64,000 bases of DNA from Natrinema saccharevitans (GTDB lineage Archaea; Halobacteriota; Halobacteria; Halobacteriales; Natrialbaceae). This document shows, in pieces, positions 35,690-44,372 of this stretch (position 1 is its first letter; every line of letters begins with the position of its first letter). Made by a program: the position numbers and the translations under genes. Where the stretch lies: contig NZ_LWLN01000002.1 of assembly GCF_001953745.1 (NCBI RefSeq), positions 124,001 to 188,000 on the forward strand. The letters are read 5' to 3'. The notes below the pieces were generated by a model. It worked only from the letters and a program-made list of their open reading frames with translations. It searched no databases and was not told where the DNA came from.

Positions 35690-35747
35690 CCTGTACTGAG
35701 CGATTGGGGGTGCAAAACTATCAATTTATGAGGGATTCAACAGAGCC
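35690..35747 (-). repeat. IS-like terminal sequence, second copy
   Basis: About 58 bases (CTGTACTGAGCGATTGGGGG through GGGATTCAACAGAGCC) repeat the right boundary of the 429-bp segment (23163-23222) with two or three changes. Read inward from the right it starts GGCTCTGTTGAATCCC. Confidence 0.8.
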
Positions 35748-35888
35748 TTAGGGGGTCGCAGAGCAGACTCACAGCATCTCGTTTCGACAATGTATCTCAC
35801 TTCTTGCGCACTAATTGGGCCTATTTTCTCCCTGACTCAATTAGTGTTAGAAGGATTGCGGCTACCCTCGAGCGAATCGGCCTAAGGC

Positions 35889-36584
35889 TCAATCAGCAGT
35901 ATACTCGAGTTCAGTCGGCGGCTTCACAACGACCTCGGTTTTCGGTTCGTCTTCGGCTTCCTGGATCGCGTGATCGACGGACGCTTTGTTTGAGGGGAGA
36001 TCACGCTCCCGTTCGGCTACCATCAGCACGAACGAGCGTCGGAGGTCAGGAACCTTCTTCCGGTACTTGCGGAGCTGGGAGAGTAATCGTTCACGGCTAC
36101 TGTAGTTACCCGCGAGTTTGGCTTCGATGAGGTAATTACGGTCCTCGTGATCGTGAGAGACGAGGAGATCCACACTGCTGCGGCCGAAAGACGCCTCCTG
36201 CTGGATTGCGTAGGGAAGGTCCGCAAGTTCGTAGTGCAGCGCCTGGTAGAGTTCCGAGCAGATCCAGCGTTCTCTGACGGCTCGACTATCTTTGTATCCA
36301 GCACAGGGAGAAACTGAGAGGTTCTGCAGTGTCTGTCGGATGCAGGTCGTTGCTCGTTCTGGCCCGTTCGATTCGAACTCGCTCCGGAGGAAGGCAACGA
36401 GATCCTCGTACGTGAGGTCGCCGTCATCGATCGAGCGTTTCAGCGAGTTACGGAGACGATCGACGAACGCGTCTTTATCGCCGTCGTATTCAGTGACCTG
36501 TGGGCAGTGAGTGCGGCGCAGGGAACGGAGTTCGGCGACTGTGAGTCCGCGGAGAAGCTGTTTGAGTGGGCCGGCTCGAGGCAT
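35889..36584 (-). CDS. SAP-like plus PD-(D/E)XK nuclease-like protein
   Basis: The 231-residue protein has an N-terminal helical region (LLRGLTVAELRSLRRTHCPQ, DAFVDRLRNSL) resembling a SAP DNA-binding motif. A C-terminal part carries SSVDLLVSHDHEDRNYLIEA followed by KL, i.e. Asp, then Glu-x-Lys after about 12 residues, the signature of PD-(D/E)XK nucleases. A conserved-looking QLRKYRKKV helix follows. Such a protein would bind and cut DNA or repair/restrict it. No methylase or partner is next to it. A TCTTATATTCC box (minus strand) lies about 30 nt upstream of the start. Confidence 0.6.
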   Translation of the reverse strand: MPRAGPLKQLLRGLTVAELRSLRRTHCPQVTEYDGDKDAFVDRLRNSLKRSIDDGDLTYEDLVAFLRSEFESNGPERATTCIRQTLQNLSVSPCAGYKDSRAVRERWICSELYQALHYELADLPYAIQQEASFGRSSVDLLVSHDHEDRNYLIEAKLAGNYSSRERLLSQLRKYRKKVPDLRRSFVLMVAERERDLPSNKASVDHAIQEAEDEPKTEVVVKPPTELEYTAD

Positions 36585-37296
36585 CTGGTATGTGGATGGC
36601 TGTGGTTGGAAAAAGTAGGTGTCGGAATATAAGAGAGGGCGGTGTGAGACATGGTCTCTTAGATGATTGTATAGTACGCAGAACGCGCACCGCGCTGAAA
36701 GAAGATTGATACCAACGGAGACCTTGCCGTGTCTCTAGAAGAGAGAACGCGGATTCGTCACTGCCGATTTTGTTCGCGTCTTCAGTGTCGATGGTGAACT
36801 GCATAACTGCCCATCGTGTACTAGTTATCGGGAACTCACGGACGCACCAGACGACCACGGGAGTTGAACATCGAGATTGACGAGGTTGACAGCCGGCTAC
36901 CACGCCCTCTCGAGCGTTCACAGCTGTCGTTCTCGCGATGGATCGAGAACACGGTGCAGGCAAGAGCTGTTGCTTCGAGATTATCTAGTACAGAAACGCC
37001 GGCCAGAAACCGGCGTCGGAGCCCCCATCTTTCCCCTGGTGATGGTCACAGGTGGGTTCGGGGTGGATGCAAGGGGATCCGAGATCGATGGACAATATGG
37101 CTATTGAGTCTGACCGATCTCGTCCTTGGCGAGACGGCTCGGATGTCTCGGGTCGGATTCAGCAGCGGCGGAATCCGTGCCTGCTCTCGCCGATAGCAAC
37201 TTTGAAGCAACCCTATATTAAACTACTGGGCGATAGTATTGGGAAATAATTGAATTTAGTTTCTTTTGTGGGTGCGATTCCGAACCCAATTCAGCA
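36585..37296. other. Intergenic region, no clear gene
   Basis: Several short open frames exist but none has convincing composition or motifs. The minus strand has one protein-like start (MQFTIDTEDANKIGSDES near 36803) that loses character after about 40 codons, possibly a remnant. Confidence 0.35.
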
Positions 37297-37653
37297 TCAG
37301 GTCCCATCCGTAACCGCGTTTGCCTCGCTCACAAGCGGGACCTCGACTTCGTCGAGAACGAGTCCGAACGCCTTCCGGCGTTGTCCGCCGGGGGAAGGGA
37401 CCATCGTCGTCTCGAGGGCCCCGATCGCCTCGAGTCGGTTGAGGCGCCGGTACACGGTCGGACGAGAGGCACCCGTCTCGTCGGCGACCTCGCGGGCAGG
37501 TACGGGTTCGTTGCCCACTACCGCAAGGATCTCGGTCGTGTATTCTTCGGCCAACACTGCGAGGAGGGCGTCGATATCGATCGATCGCTCCGTATCGCTC
37601 GAGGCGGTCCCGATCGCGGGACCGGATCGTGACTCGGATTCGGTATCGGACAT
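37297..37653 (-). CDS. Winged-helix (ArsR-like) regulator
   Basis: The 118-residue protein has an acidic N-terminal tail (1-25) and a winged helix: DALLAVLAEEYTTEILAVVG, VPAREVADETGASRPTVYRR (recognition helix, about 53-72), LNRLEAIGALETTMV and the wing. Similar small regulators in haloarchaea control single operons. A related regulator gene follows upstream on the same strand (37731-38138) with 77 nt between. Targets are unknown. Confidence 0.8.
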   Translation of the reverse strand: MSDTESESRSGPAIGTASSDTERSIDIDALLAVLAEEYTTEILAVVGNEPVPAREVADETGASRPTVYRRLNRLEAIGALETTMVPSPGGQRRKAFGLVLDEVEVPLVSEANAVTDGT

Positions 37654-37730
37654 CAGGTACGTCGTTCGTACCAGTTGGACGGTTGTGTAGTGTCTCGCTA
37701 CTATTCGGCACTCCCAGTCGGTAACACCCT

Positions 37731-38138
37731 CTAGCTATGCAGAGGCGGGTGGATATCGCGTTCGCACTCGACACGGTCGCTCGCTTCGATCGTGAGCCCG
37801 TCGCTGCCGAACTCGAGTCGCACTCGATCGACTACGACGCGGTATCGCCGTCGGTGGTGCCCGTCCGCCCGAACGCTCATCGCACTCCGGACGAGCCCCG
37901 CGTCCTCGAGACTGTCCAGCCGCCGGTAGACGGTCGCACGGGAACTGTCCAAGCGCGCTGCCAACTCCGTTGCGGAGAGCGGCTCCCCGTCGAGTTCGTC
38001 CAGCAACCGCCGGGCGTGGTCGTCGCTCAGGAGTTCGAGCGTCGCATCCGCGTCTATCGCCGCCTCGTCGTTCTCGGACGGATCCGTCCATCGTCCGTTC
38101 GGTAGTCCCTCGTGCTGGGTGAGATTTGCCTGCGACAT
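37731..38138 (-). CDS. Winged-helix (ArsR-like) regulator, paralogue
   Basis: The 135-residue protein is built like its downstream neighbour: DATLELLSDDHARRLLDELD, PLSATELAARLDSSRATVYR (about 55-75), RLDSLEDAGLVRSAM and a basic wing (GHHRRRYRVVVDRV). It has extended N- and C-terminal tails. The two genes could be transcribed together and their products may form heterodimers; both ideas are inferences from the tandem arrangement. Confidence 0.8.
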   Translation of the reverse strand: MSQANLTQHEGLPNGRWTDPSENDEAAIDADATLELLSDDHARRLLDELDGEPLSATELAARLDSSRATVYRRLDSLEDAGLVRSAMSVRADGHHRRRYRVVVDRVRLEFGSDGLTIEASDRVECERDIHPPLHS

Positions 38139-38355
38139 CGATAGTCGTTGATTCGACGGGATGGTCCCTGTACGATGGTGCTACTAGTCGCGACGGACTC
38201 ATCGCGCGACTCTAGCTATCAGCAGAGACGCGCGTCCGACCGTGTTCCGGTGTGCAGTATCCGGGCAGCATGGGGGTCGCCGTTCGTCTCACGCACGTGA
38301 CCGCGGTCCGCTCGTGCCGGGATATTAGTACGGTGACGGATTACCGACCTGTAGG

Positions 38356-38940
38356 ATGGGAAACGAGATGCGCGTAGCAGAGCCCCGGGTCCTGATGGTC
38401 GACGACGAGAAGAAGGTGGCCGACGCGTACGCCCTCCGTCTCGAGGACGTCGCCGACGTGACCGTCGTATACGGTGGCGAGGAGGCGCTCGCCGCCGTCG
38501 ACGATCATCCGGTGCCCGATGTCGTCCTGCTCGATCGACATATGCCCGGCCTCTCGGGGGACGAGGTACTCGATCGCCTTCGGGATCGGGATCTCAGAAC
38601 GCGGGTCGTCATGGTGACGGCGATCGACCCCGGACTGGACATCGTCGATATGCCGTTCGACGACTACCTCTCGAAGCCCGTCGAGCGCGAAGACCTCCGG
38701 GCGGTCATCGACCAGCAGTGTCAGGTCCTCGCGTACGAACTCCTCGGCGAGTACTTCCGGCTGGAGTCGACGCGAGCGGTCATCGACGCCGAACTCACCG
38801 CCGACGAGATCGAAAGCGACGAGCGACTCGACGAAATCGAGGCGCGTCGGGCCGCGATCGAGGAGCGGGTTCTCGGACTCCTTCCCGACGCCGAGGCGTT
38901 GCTGGCCGAGTTCTCGGGTATCGACCGCGGCCGGTACTGA
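38356..38940 (+). CDS. HalX-domain response regulator
   Basis: This 194-residue protein has a receiver domain (1-125): acidic pair VDDEK (15-19), phospho-acceptor Asp60 in PDVVLLDRHMPGL, Thr in MVTAID and Lys in YLSKPV. It is followed by a HalX domain, a helical haloarchaeal output module of unknown role (ELLGEYFRLESTRAVIDAEL, then EIESDERLDEIEARRAAIEE). GATATTAG at 38321-38328 is about 30 nt before the ATG, so the mRNA is leaderless. It converges on the Bat-kinase operon, whose kinase is a natural partner candidate. Confidence 0.9.
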   Translation: MGNEMRVAEPRVLMVDDEKKVADAYALRLEDVADVTVVYGGEEALAAVDDHPVPDVVLLDRHMPGLSGDEVLDRLRDRDLRTRVVMVTAIDPGLDIVDMPFDDYLSKPVEREDLRAVIDQQCQVLAYELLGEYFRLESTRAVIDAELTADEIESDERLDEIEARRAAIEERVLGLLPDAEALLAEFSGIDRGRY

Positions 38941-38946
38941 CTCGAG

Positions 38947-40596
38947 CTACGTTCCGTCGGTCGTACTCGGTCCTCCCTCGTCGATACCCGTCTCCGAAGT
39001 CCCTGCGTTCGCCGCCGAGTCGGCGTCGAAAAAGGCCTCAACGAGTTTCTGCTCCGCCCGTCGGAGGTGATACAGCATCGTCGAGCCGGCGATGTCGAGC
39101 GTCTCCGCCACCTCTGCCGAACTGCTCCCGCGTGGCGACGTGAAGTAGTCCGACAGGTGGGCAGTCCGAAGCACCGTCCGTTGCCTGTCGGTCAGGCGCT
39201 CGTCGAGGGTCTCCTGAAACCCCCCGGTCGACCCGGGCGTCCGAGTCGTCTCCCGTTTGGCGACGAGTTGCGTCTCCGAAACGACGGCGTCGACGGCCTC
39301 GAGCAGCCGTCGGACGTCGCCGTCGGACGGGACTTCGGCGACGAGTCGAGCCGACTCGGCACCGTACTCGCCGCCTTCGATCGTCGCACCCCACGCCGCG
39401 AGCGCGGTGACCGGTGTGTCGCCGGTGACGGTTGCCTGGAGGAGCGGCTCCGTTTCGGCCCGTATCTGTCGCACGTCGGCGACGGCTGCGCGGTCCGTCA
39501 GTACGTCGTCGACGCCCTCGATCGGGCCGTCGGCAGTGAGATAGCAGACGACGGCGCCGTCGCCGCGAGGGACCGCCCCCTCCACGGACAGGACGCGGTC
39601 GGCCTCGCGGGCGGCATCGACGAACGGCACCGTCTCGTCGCGGACTTCGACGGTCACCTCGGTACCCGTATCGGCGACCAGCAGGTCCTCCTGCTGTCCG
39701 GCCTTGATCGCGAACCCCGCGAGGCTTCCCAGCGTCTCGAGGGCGACTCGCTCCTGGTCGCTGAATCCGTCTTCCCGGCCGGAGTATACCGTTACGACGC
39801 CGTAGACGGTCCCCTGGTATGCAAGCGGGATCGCCAGACACGACTGGAGTCCGTGACCGAACGCCGCGCGACGGATACCGCGGGGAACGGTATCGTCTTC
39901 GGCGATCCTCTCGTGACGTTGCGTCTCGCCGGACGCGACGGCGGCTTGACCGGGGACGGTGCGCTCGTCCTCGAGGCTCTCGTCGATCCGCTCGCGCAGG
40001 TCGGCTGCGTCGCCCGCCGCGGCGAGTACCCGGAGACGCTCCTCGGAGAACGACCGGTCGCCGACCCACGCGAACCTGTAGAGGTCGGTCCCGCCCAACT
40101 GCTCGCAGACCGTCCGGGCGATGTCCGACCGGTCCGACGTGCCGATCACCTGCTGCAACACGGTCGCGACCAACGAGTTGATCCGCTGGATCCGGTCGAG
40201 TCGCTGGTCGACCCGATCGACGGTCTGCTCGAGTTCCTTGCGGGGCGTGCGGTCCCGAACGTAGACGAGCGCACCCCCGTCGACGTGGACGTCGACCGCG
40301 AGCCACCGGTCGATCAGCGGGTAGTACTCCTCGAAGGACGCGGGCGTCGGTGACGAGCCGTCGAAGGCCTCCCGTAGCGTCCCGACGGCCGACTTCGGGA
40401 AACTCTCACCGATCGCCGTCCCGCGTAGCGCGGACGGATCGGTCTCCAGTACCGTCGCAGCGGCGTCGTTGACGTCGACGACGTGACCGTCCGCCGTCGT
40501 TTCGATGATCCCGATGGGTGCCCGTCGTAATCGATCGTCCATCGTGTCCGAATCGCTGCCACCCGCCGCCGTCTCGTCATCAGATCGGTCAGTCAT
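38947..40596 (-). CDS. Bat-type regulator (PAS, GAF, HTH_10)
   Basis: From ATG 40596 the protein has 549 residues. A PAS domain (about 15-115; IGIIETTADGHVVDVNDAAA) is followed by a GAF domain (about 130-295; CLAIPLAYQGTVYGVVTVYS), a bacterio-opsin-activator-specific middle domain, and the HTH_10 domain (LTDRQRTVLRTAHLSDYF, AEVAETLDIAGSTMLYHLRR, about 465-520). Such proteins turn light, oxygen or redox signals into gene activation. Its ATG overlaps the kinase stop by 8 nt (ATGACTGA), so both are translated in a coupled way from one mRNA. Confidence 0.9.
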   Translation of the reverse strand: MTDRSDDETAAGGSDSDTMDDRLRRAPIGIIETTADGHVVDVNDAAATVLETDPSALRGTAIGESFPKSAVGTLREAFDGSSPTPASFEEYYPLIDRWLAVDVHVDGGALVYVRDRTPRKELEQTVDRVDQRLDRIQRINSLVATVLQQVIGTSDRSDIARTVCEQLGGTDLYRFAWVGDRSFSEERLRVLAAAGDAADLRERIDESLEDERTVPGQAAVASGETQRHERIAEDDTVPRGIRRAAFGHGLQSCLAIPLAYQGTVYGVVTVYSGREDGFSDQERVALETLGSLAGFAIKAGQQEDLLVADTGTEVTVEVRDETVPFVDAAREADRVLSVEGAVPRGDGAVVCYLTADGPIEGVDDVLTDRAAVADVRQIRAETEPLLQATVTGDTPVTALAAWGATIEGGEYGAESARLVAEVPSDGDVRRLLEAVDAVVSETQLVAKRETTRTPGSTGGFQETLDERLTDRQRTVLRTAHLSDYFTSPRGSSSAEVAETLDIAGSTMLYHLRRAEQKLVEAFFDADSAANAGTSETGIDEGGPSTTDGT

Positions 40597-41710
40597 CGTC
40601 TGTGATCGGGCGAAACTCGAACTTCGCACCACCGCGTGATCCTTCGGCGACCGAGACGGTCCAGTCGTGCGCGTGGGCGATCCGCTCGACGATCGTCAAT
40701 CCGAGACCGGTTCCGCCCCCTGCGTCGGTCGACGAGTACCCGGGCTCGAACACTCGCTCACGCTCGGCAGCTGGAATCCCGGGTCCGTCGTCGACGACGG
40801 AGAACCCACGGTCGGCGCTTTCGACCCGGACATGGACCGGTTCGTCACGGGCCGATTCGGTCGCGTCGGGGCCGTCTGTCGAACTGTGCTCAGTATCTCG
40901 ACGAGCGGCCGAGTCAGGGCTCGTCGAACCGTGTTCGACGGCGTTCCGGAACAGGTTCTCGAACAGCCGCTGGAGCCGGTCGGGATCGGCATCGAGCCGC
41001 GGGAGGTCCTCGGCGACCTCGAGCGACGCGGCCTCCGTCTCGACGGTCGCCCAGGCGTCCGATGCGACGGCAGCGATCGCGACGTTCTCGGAAGCATCGA
41101 TCGCGCGGTCCCCGCGGGCCAGCGTGAGCGCGTCTCGAATGATCCGCTCCATCCGGTCGTGGGCCTCTTCGACCTGATCGAAGTGGTCCGTCTCGCCGGT
41201 CTCCCGCGCCGCCCGGAGGTGTGCCTTCGCGACGTCGAGCGGGTTCCGCAGGTCGTGCGTGATGACGCTCGCGACGCGGTCGAACTCGACGGGATCGGCG
41301 CTCGTCGGTTTCAGTTCGGTTATCAGGACGTACCCGTCAACCGCGTCCCCGCCGTCCGCTCCGTCGCTGGTATCGTCGTCGCTCGAGCGACCGGCGCTGC
41401 GAAGCCGGAGCGATCGGCGTTCAGCGTCGTCCGTGCGGACGCCGATCTCCATATCGATCGCGTTCCCGGCGGCGAGCTGATCGCAGGCGGTCGCGATCGT
41501 CGAGTCGTCGACTGCGCGGTTCCGACGCAGCCAGTCGCCGACGCTCGTTCCGGTCGACGCCGCGTCGAAGGTCGCATCGAACGCATCGTTCGTCGCTGCG
41601 ATCTCCGGCGTTCCGGCCGAAGCGTCGTACCCCATGACCGGCACCGGAACGGCATCGATCGTGATGGTCTCGGACTCGTCCGTCCGATCGTCATCGCGGC
41701 GGTCCGTCAT
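40589..41710 (-). CDS. Histidine kinase coupled to Bat-type regulator
   Basis: The 373-residue protein lacks membrane helices. An N-terminal PAS-like region (about 15-130) is followed by HisKA with SVITHDLRNPLDVAKAHL (His near 151) and HATPase_c (FENLFRNAVEHG, VDDGPGIPAA, GTGLGLTIVERIA), with an insertion rich in Asp/Ser between N- and G1-boxes. It is the first gene of a two-gene operon with the Bat-type regulator. The convergent HalX regulator may receive its phosphate. The start lies next to the left end of a TnpB element (41729), so upstream control sequences may come from that element. Confidence 0.9.
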   Translation of the reverse strand: MTDRRDDDRTDESETITIDAVPVPVMGYDASAGTPEIAATNDAFDATFDAASTGTSVGDWLRRNRAVDDSTIATACDQLAAGNAIDMEIGVRTDDAERRSLRLRSAGRSSDDDTSDGADGGDAVDGYVLITELKPTSADPVEFDRVASVITHDLRNPLDVAKAHLRAARETGETDHFDQVEEAHDRMERIIRDALTLARGDRAIDASENVAIAAVASDAWATVETEAASLEVAEDLPRLDADPDRLQRLFENLFRNAVEHGSTSPDSAARRDTEHSSTDGPDATESARDEPVHVRVESADRGFSVVDDGPGIPAAERERVFEPGYSSTDAGGGTGLGLTIVERIAHAHDWTVSVAEGSRGGAKFEFRPITDDD

Positions 41711-41783
41711 CTTGCGGTAGCGAGGAAACCCCGCTCCTTGGGGCGGGGAGGAATCGCGTTCGTTCGTGTCTCAACTCGCCCTG

Positions 41784-41918
41784 CTACGGCTCCCCGGTGT
41801 CCAACGCTTCCGCGCCTTCGAGCATCAGCCCCTTCCAGGTGTAGCCGCGCTTGTCTTTGATTTCTTTCAACCGCTCGTACTGTTCGTCGTCTACTTCGAA
41901 TCGGATTGATTTGCTCAC
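41784..41918 (-). CDS. Small ribbon-helix-helix-like protein of TnpB element
   Basis: From GTG 41918 the gene encodes 44 residues, starting MSKSIRFEVDDEQYERLKEI and continuing with KDKRGYTWKGLMLEGAEAL. The pattern, a short strand followed by two helices, is that of ribbon-helix-helix DNA-binding proteins. It is divergent from tnpB with about 58 nt between start codons, so it could repress the tnpB promoter. It is too short for routine gene callers. That such genes travel with haloarchaeal TnpB elements is my recollection and should be checked. Confidence 0.6.
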   Translation of the reverse strand: MSKSIRFEVDDEQYERLKEIKDKRGYTWKGLMLEGAEALDTGEP

Positions 41919-41976
41919 ACATGATTATCGTATCCGTGCAGTTTATGTGCATCGATTGCGTAGACTGTCCTGTCGA

Positions 41977-43215
41977 ATGGCCACTGAAACGACCGCCACG
42001 AAAACGCTCGAAGCCACACTTGCTCCGCCCACCACGGACAAAGAGCAACGGCTCGAGCGGACCGTGGCGACCTACCGCCGTGCGCTCTCGGCCGCCTTCG
42101 AGAGCGGTGCGGACACGCAGTCGGCGGTCAACGATGTCGTCACCGGCTACTCGCTCACGTCCTACGCGAAAGACGCGCTCAAGAACTACGTCCCGCAACT
42201 CCGACGGACGTACAACGCCTCGGAAATTGAGGACGGTCACCCAGTTCGGTTCACGAGCCGTGGCTTCCGGATCGATCATTCCGGCGATCGTATGCACGAG
42301 TTCTGTTGGCGCGTTCCTCAGGCCGGGCGTGGTAACGCGTTCTGGATTCCACTTCGGATCAACCCCGAACAGGAATCGCTCTGGTTCGACCTGCTCGACG
42401 AAAGCGTGAGCGTCGGCGAGTTCCGACTGCAGCAACACCGAACGAGCTGGGTGCTGCACGTCACTGTCGAGTACGAGATCGTCGAACCTGAGACGCCAGA
42501 CGACCCGACTCGAATCGGGTTCGATATCGGTGAGTCCAAGCTTCTGACGGGCTGTGCCTGTCAGAACGATACTCCGACCCAACCGTATATCTACGACGGC
42601 GGTCGTGCAAGAGCACTCCGCAAAGAGATGCACACGACACTGAAGCGCCTCCAAGACCGTGACGCCGACTGGCGCGTGGACGAACGGTTCGACCACTTCC
42701 AGAACGCCTTGACGGATATCATCGAAAAGGCATCTCGCGAAGCCGTCAAATACGCTGAGTCCTTCGAGGACCCGGTAATCGTACTCGAGGACTTGTCGTA
42801 CATCCGTGAGAACTTGGACTACGGCAAGTACATGAACCGGCGACTCCACGCGTGGGCCTTTGCCCGACTCATCGACCGTATCGAAGACAAGGCTCTCGAA
42901 GTCGGTATTCCGGTCGAGTTCGTGAACCCGGGCTACACGTCCCAGACGTGCCACGCGTGTGGTCACATCGGTCGTCGAGGGTCGCAAGCCGAGTTCAAGT
43001 GTACGAACGCGGAGTGTTGGGTGACGGAGTATCAAGCGGATATCAACGCGGCCGCGAATATCGCCGGTCGCTTTGATCCGTGGGGAGAGAGCGTTCCTTG
43101 GAAACCGGAGCGCGATGACTCGCCACGGAATGGGAGCCGTTGTGACACGGCCACAGGACACCGCATGCCGAGTCGGCAATCCCGACAGACGACGCTTGCG
43201 GCCTTCGAGTCCTGA
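41977..43215 (+). CDS. tnpB: TnpB RNA-guided nuclease
   Basis: The 412-residue protein from ATG 41977 is full length. The N-terminal helical/beta-barrel region (1-175) is followed by the RuvC domain: Asp183 in RIGFDIGESKLL, Glu271 in VIVLEDLSYIREN and Asp355 in YQADINAAANIA. A zinc finger with Cys325, Cys328, Cys342 and Cys347 lies before the last motif. All catalytic residues are present, so DNA cleavage guided by omega-RNA is likely. The C-terminal tail (about 370-412) is basic and disordered. Unlike the copy at 8354, this gene has no lesion. Confidence 0.92.
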   Translation: MATETTATKTLEATLAPPTTDKEQRLERTVATYRRALSAAFESGADTQSAVNDVVTGYSLTSYAKDALKNYVPQLRRTYNASEIEDGHPVRFTSRGFRIDHSGDRMHEFCWRVPQAGRGNAFWIPLRINPEQESLWFDLLDESVSVGEFRLQQHRTSWVLHVTVEYEIVEPETPDDPTRIGFDIGESKLLTGCACQNDTPTQPYIYDGGRARALRKEMHTTLKRLQDRDADWRVDERFDHFQNALTDIIEKASREAVKYAESFEDPVIVLEDLSYIRENLDYGKYMNRRLHAWAFARLIDRIEDKALEVGIPVEFVNPGYTSQTCHACGHIGRRGSQAEFKCTNAECWVTEYQADINAAANIAGRFDPWGESVPWKPERDDSPRNGSRCDTATGHRMPSRQSRQTTLAAFES

Positions 43216-43283
43216 AACCTCCCTCAACGCGAGGCTTCCCTTGTAGGAAGCCCCGCCGTTTACGGCGGGCGAGGATGTCACAC
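43130..43283 (+). ncRNA. Predicted omega-RNA 3' region of TnpB element
   Basis: The element's right end holds two stable hairpins: GGCTTCC-CTTGTA-GGAAGCC (43233-43252) and CCCGCCG-TTTA-CGGCGGG (43252-43269). In characterised TnpB systems the guide scaffold is transcribed from the 3' end of tnpB through the right end, and the guide lies just outside. The 5' limit here is a guess. Confidence 0.35.
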
Positions 43284-43457
43284 GTTCATCGTTGCGACCC
43301 TGACCCATAGACGAACACTCTAGTAATAGCGAAAACCCCGTTGAAACATGTTTCGACCGTCCGACACGACGACCGACGGCCGGCGTCCTGCGAACGGTGT
43401 TTCTCGGCGTGACACACGGCGGCGACCGTTTTCTCTCCCGTCTTCGAAGCCGCGGCT

Positions 43458-44372
43458 ATGACGGCGATCACCGCCGACGGAGTATCGAAGCGGTACGGAA
43501 CGGTCACGGCACTGGATCGCGTCTCCCTCTCGGTCGAGGAAGGTGAAATATTCGGGTTCCTCGGCCCGAACGGCGCCGGCAAGTCGACGTTTATCAACGT
43601 CCTGCTGGACTTCGTCCGGCCGACCGACGGTTCGGTCGAACTGTTCGGTCACGACTGCCAGGGCGAAGGGGTCGCGGCGCGCGAGCGCGTCGGCGTCCTC
43701 CCAGACGGCTACTCGGTGTTCGACCGACTCACCGGTCGCCAACACCTCGAGTACGCCGTCCGGTCGAAGGCCGCCGCCGACGATCCCGCCGAGATCCTCG
43801 ACCGCGTCGGGATTTCGGAGGCGGCCGACCGCCCGGCCAGCGACTACTCCACGGGGATGAAACAGCGCCTCATACTGGGCATGTCACTGGTCGGCGACCC
43901 CGACCTCCTCCTCCTCGACGAGCCGACGACGGGGCTCGACCCGAACGGGGCCGCCGAGATCCGATCGATCCTGCGCGAGGAGCGCGACCGCGGCGCTGCG
44001 ATCTTCTTCTCGAGTCACATCCTCGAGCAGGTCGAGGCGATCTGTGACCGCGTCGGTATCCTGCAGGACGGCGAACTGGTCGCCGTCGACACGATCGACG
44101 GGCTCCGCCAATCGATCGGCGGCGGTACCAAGCTCCTGATCGACGTCGACGAACTGGACGACGCGACGACCGAGACAGTCCGCAGCGTCGACGGGGTCGA
44201 GACGGCGACGGCCAGCGACGGGACGACGCTCGAGGTCACGTGTACGAACGACGCGAAGATGGACGTCGTGGTCGAACTCCAGCGCCTCGGTGCGGACGTG
44301 GTGAACTTCCGAACCGAGGAAGCCTCTCTGGAGGAAATGTTCGCCGCATACACGCGGGGCGGCAGAGCATGA
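43458..44372 (+). CDS. ABC-2 exporter ATP-binding protein
   Basis: The 304-residue ATPase has Walker A GPNGAGKST (about 37-45), a divergent signature YSTGMKQRL (about 134), Walker B LLLLDEPTTGLDP (about 152-164), an SSHILEQ H-loop and a C-terminal extension. Its stop overlaps the start of the first permease gene (ATGA at 44369), showing one operon: ATPase, permease, permease. It most resembles NosF/NatA-type ATPases. The likely role is export or membrane-protein assembly; the substrate is unknown. Confidence 0.9.
   Translation: MTAITADGVSKRYGTVTALDRVSLSVEEGEIFGFLGPNGAGKSTFINVLLDFVRPTDGSVELFGHDCQGEGVAARERVGVLPDGYSVFDRLTGRQHLEYAVRSKAAADDPAEILDRVGISEAADRPASDYSTGMKQRLILGMSLVGDPDLLLLDEPTTGLDPNGAAEIRSILREERDRGAAIFFSSHILEQVEAICDRVGILQDGELVAVDTIDGLRQSIGGGTKLLIDVDELDDATTETVRSVDGVETATASDGTTLEVTCTNDAKMDVVVELQRLGADVVNFRTEEASLEEMFAAYTRGGRA

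Larger units (their letters stand above)
41729..43283 (+). mobile_element. IS200/IS605-type (tnpB-only) element, apparently complete
   Basis: The left hairpin CCCCGCTCC-TT-GGGGCGGGG (41729-41748) and the right hairpin CCCGCCG-TTTA-CGGCGGG (43252-43269), followed by GAGGATGTCACAC, bound the element. Inside are a tnpB gene and, on the other strand before it, a 44-codon gene. No tnpA is present. Exact ends are estimated from the hairpins. Confidence 0.75.

Noticed and set aside
36683-36803. Small reverse frame starting MQFTIDTEDANKIG
   Set aside because: Protein-like for about 40 codons only, then loses character; no family, so not listed as a gene.
41707-43308. 533-codon reverse frame over the TnpB element
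   Set aside because: Antisense to tnpB, which has every catalytic residue.
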